From contig JAGFNQ010004026.1 of assembly GCA_024364735.1 (NCBI GenBank), forward strand, positions 214,060 to 278,059: DNA of 64,000 bases. The letters are read 5' to 3'. Each line of letters begins with the position of its first letter. The first letter of the stretch is position 1. This DNA comes from Boesenbergia rotunda. Lineage: Eukaryota; Streptophyta; Magnoliopsida; Zingiberales; Zingiberaceae. A model generated the notes under the pieces. It worked only from the letters and a program-made list of their open reading frames with translations, ran no database searches and was not told the origin of the DNA. This document shows positions 33,888-44,026 of the stretch, piece by piece. Both the position numbers and the translations under genes were made by a program.

Positions 33888-36800
33888 ATGGACAAAGAAT
33901 GGATGTCAAAGGATAGACTATCCCGTGAATATGAGAATGGAGTTGAGGCTTTCTTGATATTTGCATTGGAAAACAGTAATGATCCGAATATGGGAATATC
34001 TTGCCCATGTGCAAAATGTGGTAATCTAAAGAAGAAAAATATACAAACTATAAGGGCACATCTGTATTGTAACGGTATAGATATGACATATCATACATGG
34101 ATATGGCACGGCGAAAGATCTACGATAGGGATTTCACAAAATGAAATTGATCCAGTAGGGCCTAGAGAATATGTTCGTGATGAACCAATAAATATGGTTC
34201 ATGATACATATGATAGTTATGCTGAGAATCCAACCCAATTCAATAAGTTACTTGAAGACGCCGAGAAACCTTTATATCCTGGATGTACTAAATTTACAAG
34301 GTTATCTGCAATTGTGAAATTATTCAACTTGAAGGCCAAATATAGTTGGAGTGATAAAAGTTTCACTGATCTACTCAGTTTGTTAGGAGAAATACTTCCA
34401 GATGACAATGAATTGCCTTTATCTTTGTATGATGCAAAGAAAAGCTTATCTGCATTAGGGATGGATTATGTAAAAATTCATGCTTGCCCTAATGATTGTA
34501 TCTTATACCGGAAGGAGTATGAGAATTTAACCAATTGCCCTACTTGCGGGATGTCGAGGTGGAAGTTGGGCCAAAAAAGTAAGATAAAGGAAGGAGTTCC
34601 TGCAAAGGTTTTGTGGTACTTCCCTCCTATTCCAAGATTTCAAAGAATGTTTCGGAATAAAGATATATCTAAGCAGTTGACTTGGCATGCGGAAGACAGA
34701 CTTTGTGATGGATATTTGCGCCATCCAGCTGATACACCTTCTTGGAAAACAGTTGATTGCAAGTGGCCAGATTTTGGTATTGAGTCAAGAAATCTCAGAT
34801 TAGCTATATCAGCTGATGGGATGAATCCCCATGGTTTAATGAGTTCTGCATATAGTTGTTGGCCAGTTTTAATGATTACTTACAATCTTCCTCCATGGTT
34901 GTGTATGAAGAGGAAATTTATGATGCTCACATTGTTAATTTCTGGTCCCAAACAGCCGGGAAATGATATTGATGTTTACTTAGCACCTCTAATTGATGAC
35001 TTAAAAATCTTATGGGATATAGGTGTCGAAGCATATGATGCATATCAGCAAGAAACATTCCTGCTTAGGGCTATCTTGTTATGGACAATCAATGATTTTC
35101 CTGCATATGGGAACATGTCTGGATGTATTGTTAAAGGATATCATGCATGTCCGATTTGTGGTGAAGAAACCTATTCAACAAGGTTGAAGCATAGTAGGAA
35201 AATGTCTTATACAGGTCATAGAAGGTTTCTACCAGCAACTCATCCTTATCGAAGGCAACGGAAGGCATTTAATGGGAAGCAAGAGTTGAACCCGGCACCT
35301 AAACCATTAAGTGGCGATGAGGTTTTTGAAAGAGTTGAAAGAATTAATTGTCATTGGGGAAAAATGAGTAGAAAGTCTCAATCGAATGATGATGTAAAAT
35401 CATGTTGGAAAAAAAAATCAATATTCTTTGAACTTGAGTATTGGAAACATCTACACATTCGACATGTTCTTGATGTGATGCACATTGAAAAAAATGTATG
35501 TGAAAGTCTTATCGGAACGTTACTTGATATTCCAGGAAAAACAAAGGATGGAGTAGCAGCGAGATTAGACCTTTTGGAAATGAATGTAAGGACAGATTTG
35601 GCACCAAGGATGGGGGAGAAGAAAACATTTTTGCCGGCAGCATGCTATACACTTAGTAAGGATGAGAAAAGAAAAATTTTGAATTCGTTGTATGGAATAC
35701 AACTTCCATCATGTTACTCATCCAATGTTAAAAACCTGGTGTCGTTGAAGGACTTGAAACTTGTTGGCCTTAAGTCACACAACTACCACGCTTTAATTCA
35801 ACAATTTCTTCCAGTGGTGATACGTGGAGTTTTGCCCAAACATGTCAGAGTCACTATCACTCGCTTATGTTTCTTCTTCAAATGTTATGTAATAAAGTGA
35901 TAGATGTCTCAAGATTGGATGATATGCAAAAAGAGATTGTGACAATATTGTGTTTACTTGAAAAGTATTTTCCCCCTTCATTTTTTGATATAATGATTCA
36001 TTTAACTGTTCATCTAGTGCGGGAGGTGAAACTATGTGGACCAGTTTGGTATAGGTATATGTATCCATTTGAAAGATACATGAAGATTTTGAAGGGTTAT
36101 GTGCGAAATCGCAATCGACCTGAAGGGTGTATGGCTGAATGTTATATTGCTGAAGAGGCTGTTGAATTTTGCTCATACTATCTGTCTAGTGTGCACACAA
36201 TTGGGATCCCATCAAGTCATCGACAAATAGAACTTACTCAGCCTTTATCAGGTGCAGTAGTCTGCTCCACTACTCACGATGAGTTGACGCAAGCACATCG
36301 TTACGTATTGGCAAATGATGATGAGATTGATATCTATATCGAGTAAGAAATCTAACTTATTAATATTTTAATGTGGTTTGCTTACGTTCTATTGGTTTTT
36401 TAATACCAAATAATTTGATTAGGGAACATATGGCGTATTTGAATGAAAATTTTCCTCGTAAGGCTAAGTCCAAGAAGTGGTTACAAGATGAGCATAATCG
36501 AACGTTTATTACTTGGTTGCGTGATCGTGTAAGTTACTTTAGTATTACATATTGGTATACAATCATTATCATATTTATGCATAACTCAAAGAGTTTTACA
36601 TTAAAAATATAGGTTATTGATGTAGTTGACCATTCGACTCATCAAGTTTCAGAAAGATTGAAGTGGTTAGCTTGCGGACCCAACAAGCAAGTCCTAAAGT
36701 ACTCTAGCTATTTGATTGATGGGGTTACTTATGCTACACAAGAGCGGGATGCTATACGAGTTGTTCAAAACTCCGGAGTCATCTTAGTTGCAAAGACAAT

Positions 36801-37302
36801 GCAAGTTGCAAGTGCAAAAGATAAAAAACCTATTGTGTCAGATATGGTTTTTTATGGAGTTATAGAAGAAATATGGGTAGTTGATTACCATAAATTTCAA
36901 ATTCCAATGTTTAAATGTAATTGGGTGGAGCATAATAACGGTATTAAAGTAGATGATCTTGGTTTCACATTGGTAAACCTCAATAGACTTGGATTCAAAT
37001 CTGATGCTTTTATCCTGGCTAGCCAAGCAAAGCAAGTATTTTATATTGAAGATCCTGAAGATCCTTTATGGAGTGTTGTACTTGCAACACCAAACAGAGA
37101 GTACTTTGAATACCTACAAGGCGAAGAGTTAGAGGACACTGCTATCCACTATCAATGTTTTAGTAGGGGGTTAGCATCAATGGATATTGACGGAGAAGAT
37201 GATATGAACCGCCATGTATTCGTGAAGACTGTGATGGAAGTTGGATTGACAATATTTAATTACACAATTTTTACTTTTGAATATAAGTTTGTAAACATTT
37301 AA
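33888..37302 (+). pseudogene. CACTA transposase (TNP2/transposase_21 type), one frameshift
   Basis: Exon 1 starts at ATG 33888. It opens with a transposase-associated domain (residues about 3-75: 'WMSKDRLSREYENGVEAFL', 'CPCAKCGN', 'HTWIWHGE'). The transposase_21 core follows, with Asp310 in 'SADGMNPHG', 'GPKQPGNDIDVYLAPL', and 'HVLDVMHIEKNVCESL' (about 526-541). The DUF4218 region ('LKLVGLKSHNYHALIQQFLP') starts near residue 620. A one-base indel at about 35870-35885 shifts the frame; the downstream frame continues DUF4218 ('FERYMKILKGYVRNR') to a donor at 36342. Exons 36423-36528 and 36613-37302 follow in phase, the last with a DUF4216 region ('FKCNWVEHNNGIKVDDLGFTLVNL'). Apart from the frameshift the gene looks intact. 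Confidence 0.85.
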
Positions 37303-37513
37303 CCTGTGAGGATAATTATGTGGACAATATAAGTTTCTGCTATTATCTTTCAATTTTTATCATACTGCTGTGAGTTTGTTGCTGTAAATTAATCTTGTTG
37401 CTGTAAATTTATCATATTGCTGTGCTTTTATCGTTTAATTTATCATGTTGCTGTGAGTTTATGCATGTCGCTAACTACAACTTATGTTGCTCAGTATAAG
37501 TTGTTACAGATCA

Positions 37514-39546
37514 ATGACATCTACTAAAGCAAGTTGTGAAGGTGGTCAGTCAGTTCGGAAGAGTAAAAGAATAAGCCAAATTGCTAAGTTGGAGAATAAG
37601 GGCAAAGAAGTCAGAATAGATGACATTGAACAGAGTTGCGAGGTTGATAGAGTGGCGGATTCCAAAGAAACCACCACCTCAAGAACTTCTAGAGGTCGGA
37701 CACAGTTAGATAAGCTTTCGAAGCAAAGAATGCAAGGTATTCGAAAGGATGTGTCATTCAATCAATTAGGACAACCGATAGGACCAGCTACTGTAGCAAT
37801 GCAAAGTTACATTGGTGTGCTGGCTCGGCAAAAAATTATTATTAAATACAAGACATGGAAGCATGTCCCAGCTGCTAGTAAAGAATTAATATGGGAATCA
37901 GTGAATGTAAGTTAGCAATTTTTAACAATTATAATCTTTACCTTCTAATTATATATATTTAATGTCGTCTGTGTTAATCTTATTAATGTTTTCCACTTAT
38001 GTGATGTACAGTTGATGTATAATGTGGATTCAAGGTGGAAAAAGGGATGTTTGAGATCTGCAAATAGTAAGTGGAGGCAATACAAAACCCATCTCACCCA
38101 AAAATTCATTATGAGCAGGCGTGACAAACCTGAGGAGTTGAATGAGCCACCTGTTGGCTTTGAAATTACAAGAGAAGATTGGCGTGCGTTTGTCATTAGT
38201 CGGATTTCAGAAGAATTCATTGTAAGTTTCTTAATATATTTTCTTTTGAAACTGTTCGACCAAAAGTCACTATGTATTATTCAAATTTGATATATCCCAT
38301 GCTTGAAATAACTAGAAACTCAGTGATGATAATAAAGAGCGAAGGAAAAAGAATAGATATCCTCATCGACTCTCACGCAAAGGATATGCACGCTTTGCTG
38401 AAGAAATTGTAAGTATTTGTAAACTATATTTCCTTTAAGAACCATTCCAAATGATTCACATAAAATTATTTCACATTTGTCATTTGATTTTTCTTTATTG
38501 TAGGTGAATGAATTATGTGATGATAAAGACATCAACAGAGCTATTATGTGGAAGAAAGGTCGCACCAACAAAGGAGGAGAGTTTCAAGGAGAAGATTTGG
38601 TGAACACAGTCCACAAGATTGTAAGCAAATTAACAATACATAAAACCTGTAAATTTAATAAAATGATACCTTGTATAATAATAATTTCTTTTAATGTTGC
38701 ATAACAGGATGAATATATACAACAAAAGAGGGAGGGTAAGCTGCAAATTGAAGGACCAAAAGAGGATATTCTGACCAAGGCACTTGATACTCAAGAAATT
38801 GCTGGCCGCGTGTGGGGTATAGGAGGTCATATCAACCCAACAATCTATTTCAATGTTCCTAGAACAAGGAAGAAATTTGATGATACCCAAGAAATAATCG
38901 CTGAGCATAAAAGGGAGATGCAGGAGGCGAAGATGCAAATTTCACAACAAGATTTACGCATCCAAAAACTTGAAGCTATGATGCATAAAAGGAGTGCATG
39001 GGAAAATTCAATTGATGACAAAGGTAGTTGCTCGGTGAAGTTTCATCAGATGAATATTAATGACGAAGATGATGTACAGATTATCCGTAAAGATGATGTG
39101 TTACAGGTATAATAAAAGCAAAGTTATAGTTATATTCATTTTTAGTATAGCGTTATAAACTGAAAATAATCGAAATGCCTTTTTATATTTTAGGGTCAAT
39201 CAGTTGCGCTGACATTGGAATCTGCCACAAATATTGCTGCATATGGTACAATTGTTGGTTTTAATGGACAGGATAAAATGCTTCATGGTGTTCCATTTCC
39301 CATTAATTGCATTCGAGTCTCCATTGATCAAGCAGTGGACAAATCAGCTCGTTTGCCATATCCAATTCCAAGTGAATGTGAAGTCATTGGTGATGCCATA
39401 GGATCTGTTGTGGCTTGGCCTGAACAGCAGATTGTGAAGCAAGAGAAGGTATATGAGTTATTATAGTTCAAGTTAAATTGTGACTGTATTATTATTCAAC
39501 CTAGCTATCTAACTTGTTTACATTTGATATTATTAGAAGCCTGGAA
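37514..39546 (+). CDS. CACTA second gene (transposase_24/Ptta-En-Spm type), cut by N gap
   Basis: Six complete exons join in phase 0 with gt..ag borders: 37514-37906, 38012-38221, 38316-38408, 38504-38620, 38708-39106 and 39194-39448. A seventh starts at 39537 and runs into the gap. The product is at least 489 residues. It shows 'GRTQLDKLSKQRMQGIRKDV', 'PIGPATVAMQSYIGVLAR', 'DSRWKKGCLRSANSKWRQYK', 'NRYPHRLSRKGYARFAEEI' and 'YFNVPRTRKKFDDTQEI' followed by a coiled-coil stretch, the pattern of plant transposase (Ptta/En/Spm) proteins that act with the main transposase. No stop or frameshift is visible before the gap. The start is the ATG after 'gttacagatca'. Confidence 0.8.
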
Positions 39547-40333
39547 NNNNNNNNNNNNNNNNNNNNNNNNNNNNNNNNNNNNNNNNNNNNNNNNNNNNNN
39601 NNNNNNNNNNNNNNNNNNNNNNNNNNNNNNNNNNNNNNNNNNNNNNNNNNNNNNNNNNNNNNNNNNNNNNNNNNNNNNNNNNNNNNNNNNNNNNNNNNNN
39701 NNNNNNNNNNNNNNNNNNNNNNNNNNNNNNNNNNNNNNNNNNNNNNNNNNNNNNNNNNNNNNNNNNNNNNNNNNNNNNNNNNNNNNNNNNNNNNNNNNNN
39801 NNNNNNNNNNNNNNNNNNNNNNNNNNNNNNNNNNNNNNNNNNNNNNNNNNNNNNNNNNNNNNNNNNNNNNNNNNNNNNNNNNNNNNNNNNNNNNNNNNNN
39901 NNNNNNNNNNNNNNNNNNNNNNNNNNNNNNNNNNNNNNNNNNNNNNNNNNNNNNNNNNNNNNNNNNNNNNNNNNNNNNNNNNNNNNNNNNNNNNNNNNNN
40001 NNNNNNNNNNNNNNNNNNNNNNNNNNNNNNNNNNNNNNNNNNNNNNNNNNNNNNNNNNNNNNNNNNNNNNNNNNNNNNNNNNNNNNNNNNNNNNNNNNNN
40101 NNNNNNNNNNNNNNNNNNNNNNNNNNNNNNNNNNNNNNNNNNNNNNNNNNNNNNNNNNNNNNNNNNNNNNNNNNNNNNNNNNNNNNNNNNNNNNNNNNNN
40201 NNNNNNNNNNNNNNNNNNNNNNNNNNNNNNNNNNNNNNNNNNNNNNNNNNNNNNNNNNNNNNNNNNNNNNNNNNNNNNNNNNNNNNNNNNNNNNNNNNNN
40301 NNNNNNNNNNNNNNNNNNNNNNNNNNNNNNNNN
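39547..40333. other. Assembly gap (787 N)
   Basis: A run of n. It interrupts the seventh exon of the CACTA second gene. ORFs called across it are meaningless. What joins left and right of the gap is not demonstrated by sequence. Confidence 1.
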
Positions 40334-40740
40334 AGTTGAGACTATCGAGAGAGATTCACTGAGATCAATAGTAACTATATTAAACTTATCTCACTATTTA
40401 GAATTGCAAAGTGATCAGTGTTGATTGTTTTTCCCATTAAACCACTCGCCAATTTAATTTGTCTGTGTTCACAGTTCACAAAAACAGGTTACTCTCGTGA
40501 TCAAATTGATGAGGTGCGGGCCGAGTGACGGAGTGCATTCAAGATCATATTTCTGAATAGGTTTGGAATCATACAAGATCATTATTCTATTTAGATTTAA
40601 GTTCATGGAATGATGTTTTTTTTAAAAGTAGCTTACATTATATTGTATTTTCTATAATTTCTAATTCAATTTTTTTAGGCAGTGTTAAAGGATAGTTATG
40701 AGATCAAGCTTCAGAAGTTGGCCCCAATCGCGGATTGATT
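40334..40740 (+). pseudogene. Possible tail of a CACTA-encoded Ulp1-like ORF
   Basis: Exon-like fragments right of the gap: 'VETIERDSLRSI' before a gtaac, then, after an 'ag', 'YSRDQIDEVRAE', a stop, 'RSAF'. The 'IDEVR.EW' motif is what I recall from the end of Ulp1/C48 protease domains carried by plant CACTA elements, with tgg changed to tga here. A last exon-like piece follows at about 40679-40737 ('AVLKDSYEIKLQKLAP'). The family assignment is an inference from a short motif. Confidence 0.3.
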
Positions 40741-40938
40741 ATGAAACTTGTGAATTGAAAAACTCGTGAAACTCTTAAGTGATTGATGATGTGTTGTAAA
40801 ACTTGTGAGTTTGGAAAACTTGTCACATGCAGTGAAAGGATGTTTGCTTGCATTAATATGCAAGTACAAGATATCTGTATAATAGTTATCAGTGTAAATT
40901 TTCTAGCTTTTGTAATCTTCTGTCAGTGTAATATATAG

Positions 40939-41021
40939 GAGGAAGATGTTGACCTGTTAGTTGAGCATGTAGATGCTACAAACTGCAAACGAGCATGTCT
41001 CTACCTCACAAGTCCATCTAG
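40939..41021 (+). pseudogene. Captured exon resembling proteasome subunit RPN1
   Basis: An 83-base stretch bounded by 'tatatag' and 'ag/gtttgc' reads without stops as 'EEDVDLLVEHVDATNCKRAC', then 'LYLTSPSR'. This closely matches the RPN1 (PSMD2) region that in plants reads as an acidic 'E.EDLD.L..HVD.TN.KRTC.YLTS' motif. A second short trace, 'YVKQSF', at about 41070 resembles the 'YVKQVF' that follows later in RPN1. No other RPN1 exons are seen, so this is a fragment with its flanking intron, carried in the right half of the CACTA element. The identification is from memory of the family. Confidence 0.55.
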
Positions 41022-41925
41022 GTTTGCTTTATATTCTTTTGTAGTTGTAACATATGGAGGTATGTGAAGCAGTCTTTCTTGATAACACCCAAGTATGCTC
41101 ACCCCAGTCATAATGTTTTATTCTAATTTTTTATTATTTTTCCTAATAATATTCTCTGTTGCCAGTATGTGAAGCTGAGCTACATGTGGAGGTATACACT
41201 GTTTTATTCTGATTTAAATTTTGTATACAACCTGATTACCACTGCAACCACCTTCTGGTTCGTTCAAATCTTCCAGGTATGATGATGACCTTGAGCAATT
41301 TTTAAAAGGATACTGACAAAATGTAATAAGCTTTTTCTTCAGTTCTAGTTATTCTTTAGGGCACAGTTTTCTTCCAAGTAGATTACCTTTTCTTACCATG
41401 GATCAAGAAAACTCCAAAACCTATTCTTTTATTTTAATCTATTCTTTCAGTGGATTAATCCTGTGATAGTTTTTGCCTGTTAGCCTTTGTGTTCTTATAC
41501 AACAATAACAGCAACAACAAGAAGCTGCAAATCTTATGTTGTAGGGTTGACCACATATAGCTTTAACTGATGACAAAGTATTGCATTTTCATCATGATTA
41601 TGTACTACTTTGATACTCGATATCGGTTCCAACCTTTCAAACTTGTTAAAGCTTCTTGCCTTCTCATGAAGGTCCTAACAGAATGGTGTAAATTATGTTT
41701 TGGAGGAATTTTTTCACCTATTCATGTGGCCTTTTCAATAGTCATTGATTTTCTTATGTATCTCTGGTGATGACAATGAGCATTTGCATCAACTTAGATA
41801 TTTGTGCTTCTATTGTATAGTTCTTCATGCATAATAAAGAATTTGGTTAAACATGAATTGCATATGTTCTACTCATTTGTGTAGGGCATTGAGTGAACCA
41901 TCCTACAAATTTTTCTGTTTGACAG

Positions 41926-43191
41926 GTACGTGAAGTTTGATGATAGAAAACGAGCTCTTGTAAGTCGACTACTTCAATACTCACTTGTGCATGAAGTTTT
42001 AGGTATACCTTATGACAAGATAATTATACATCGGACACTTGAGGGAAAACCGTATCTGGTATGATTGTCATTCTCTTTGCTGAGTTTTTCTTATATTTCT
42101 GGGTCACTTTATGCATGATGAAGAAAATGTAGGCTCAATAATGTGCAGAAGATATCGTTCGGTACTCATTCTGATCCTGGCTTGCAATGTTGTCTAATTT
42201 GTATTTCCATATAACTATTGCAGATTAATAGCATAGGTTCTTCATTTCCAAATTTCAACTTCAACGTTTCGCATCATGGAGATTATGTGGGCATAGTATC
42301 TGATCCTCTCTGTCTTGTTGGTCTAGATATCGTTTCCATTATGATACCAGAACAAACAGCAGGACATGAGTTCATGAGTAATTTTTCATCATATTTAACT
42401 GCATTAGAGTGGAAGAACATTGCAAAGGCTGGTGCTTCAGAAGTAAAGTTGTGTGAGTTCTACAGGTATGTGAATCTGAACATTGTTATGATTCTGTACA
42501 CTCTTAGTAGACACTTTCACATGGTTTCAAGGTTGTTCTATTCACTTATGAAATTTACTTTGGGAAAGTTCGAACGCATATTATTACTCTGATATTATTA
42601 CCTTGATGTAAATGATCACTTATGTTCATCTGTTGGTGATCATTTGTGACATTTTGCATTGTGGAGCAGGAGTTCACTAACTATTATCTGCTGTTTTCAA
42701 TTGTTTTGTAGATACTGGTGTCTAAAGGAGGCATTCGTCAAAGCTACTGGTGTTGGCTTGGGCTTTGGCTTTCACAGGCTTGAATTTCACCACAAAAACT
42801 GGACTGATATATCGGTTTATATCGATGGAATTGAATCAAGGGAATGGAAATTTTCACTTTTCAAGATTGATGAACGGCACTGGGTTTGTTTATATGCTCA
42901 TTCATCTTTTTGACTCATCAATGAAATCTTTTGCTTTCATTGTCTTTGGCATTGTAAAATGAAGTTGCCAATAAACACTTTCTTGAGTTCTACCCTTCAA
43001 CTTTCCTCGCATGGCTTGGGCTTTGACTTGTGAGTTTGATTCTGCAGGCATCCATTGCCAGAGGACTTGCTACTGGAGCCGACGAACAATTTGATGCTAG
43101 TTTACCTGTCGCGGCGGTCGGGTTCACTCGAAGAACAGTCGACCAACTCATCCAGAGTCTTAGCCATGGAACTCAACAAAATAGTTGTTAA
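41926..43191 (+). pseudogene. Captured 4'-phosphopantetheinyl transferase, exons 2-5
   Basis: Four exons join cleanly: 41926-42058, 42224-42465, 42712-42883 and 43048-43191 (stop taa), all with gt..ag introns and consistent phase, giving about 230 residues. The product has the Sfp/AASDHPPT-type fold motifs: 'KFDDRKRALVSRLLQY', 'RTLEGKPYL', 'FNVSHHGDYV', the Mg-binding 'VGLDIVS', and the catalytic 'WCLKEAFVKATG'. Such enzymes transfer phosphopantetheine from CoA to carrier proteins. The first exon (about 60 residues and the start codon) is not present between the N gap and 41926, so it cannot make the full enzyme unless that exon is in the gap. It ends only about 270 bases before the CACTA subterminal repeats, which places it inside the transposon. 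No stops within the exons suggests recent capture. Confidence 0.8.
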
Positions 43192-43267
43192 ATGACGCAA
43201 CGGTAAAATGACTGAAATGAAATACTCTGTTGCAAAATATAAGACATATATAATAAATGTGGAGGGA

Positions 43268-43455
43268 GATTCAACATATACATAGATATAAGATGTATAG
43301 CGGGGATTGTGAATATTGTAAACTATTATCAGTGTAAATTGTGAATATTATCAATTGTGAATAAAAATGCTTGTAAATTGTGAATATTGTAAATTGTGAA
43401 TATTATCAATTGTGAATAAAAATGTTTATAAATTGTGAATATTATAAATTGTGAA
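43268..43455 (+). repeat. Short tandem repeats near the CACTA right end
   Basis: About seven variants of 'aaattgtgaatatt[g/a]t', including a direct duplication of about 60 bases ('attgtgaatattatcaattgtgaataaaaatg'). It lies between the captured gene's 3' end and the subterminal repeats. Confidence 0.75.
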
Positions 43456-43459
43456 AAAC

Positions 43460-43767
43460 ACTGCCTATTAAAAAGACAACGTTTTTTGAGTAACAATACA
43501 CAACACGATTTTTGCATTGTCTTTGTGCCAAACCACAACGCTTTTTCCGCGTTGTCTTTGATACCCGACTTTTAACAACAGCGTCAATAACAACGCTTTT
43601 TAAAAACCAATAGACAACGCGAAAAAAGCGTTGTCTTTGCTCCAAACCACAACGCGGAAAAAGTGTTGTCGTAGATATACTTTCTACAACGGCTTCATCT
43701 ACAACGCTTTTTAAGCTTAAACGACAACGCGGAAAAAGCGTTGTTGTTTAACTTTTTTCTTGTAGTG
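43460..43767 (+). repeat. CACTA right subterminal array and terminus
   Basis: Repeated hairpin units of the form 'acaacgc(gg)aaaaagcgttgt' and 'caacgctttttaa' occur in both orientations, at least eight half-sites in 300 bases, ending in ttcttgtagtg. They are denser than at the left end, as is usual for CACTA elements. Confidence 0.85.
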
Positions 43768-44026
43768 TCGATTGGTCTTAGGGCCATTCGTGCAGTTGAC
43801 CCTCCTCTGTCCTCTGACTTTGACCTCCCGGTTTAGCCAACCGCCTTGACCTTCCTATTGGCACGGGTCCACCAAAACTTTCCAGATCAATTATATTCAT
43901 GTAATCTAGCTAGTTATTTTAATGATGGATAAGATATCCCTAAATCCATGCACTCAATGCTAAATCTATTTCTGATTTAGATAAGTTTGAAATAGATTTT
44001 ATTTTTATCTCAAAATCTCATCTCTA

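Larger units (their letters stand above)
31603..43767 (+). mobile_element. CACTA (En/Spm) DNA transposon, possibly chimeric
   Basis: Left end cactacaagaa (31603-31613) and right end ttcttgtagtg (43757-43767) are exact inverted repeats of the CACTA type. Both ends have subterminal repeats built on 'gacaacg' and 'aacgc...gcgtt'. Inside are a transposase gene (33888-37302), a second plant-transposase gene (37514 into the gap), an N gap (39547-40333), and host-gene pieces (40939-43191). The bases next to the ends are tct and tcg, so the 3-bp target duplication is imperfect, and the right flank does not continue the gypsy leader seen on the left. With the gap, this leaves open that the two halves come from different copies. 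Confidence 0.8.

Noticed and set aside
39514..40362. Long open frames spanning the N run
   Set aside because: They consist almost entirely of unknown residues; the gap is not coding evidence.
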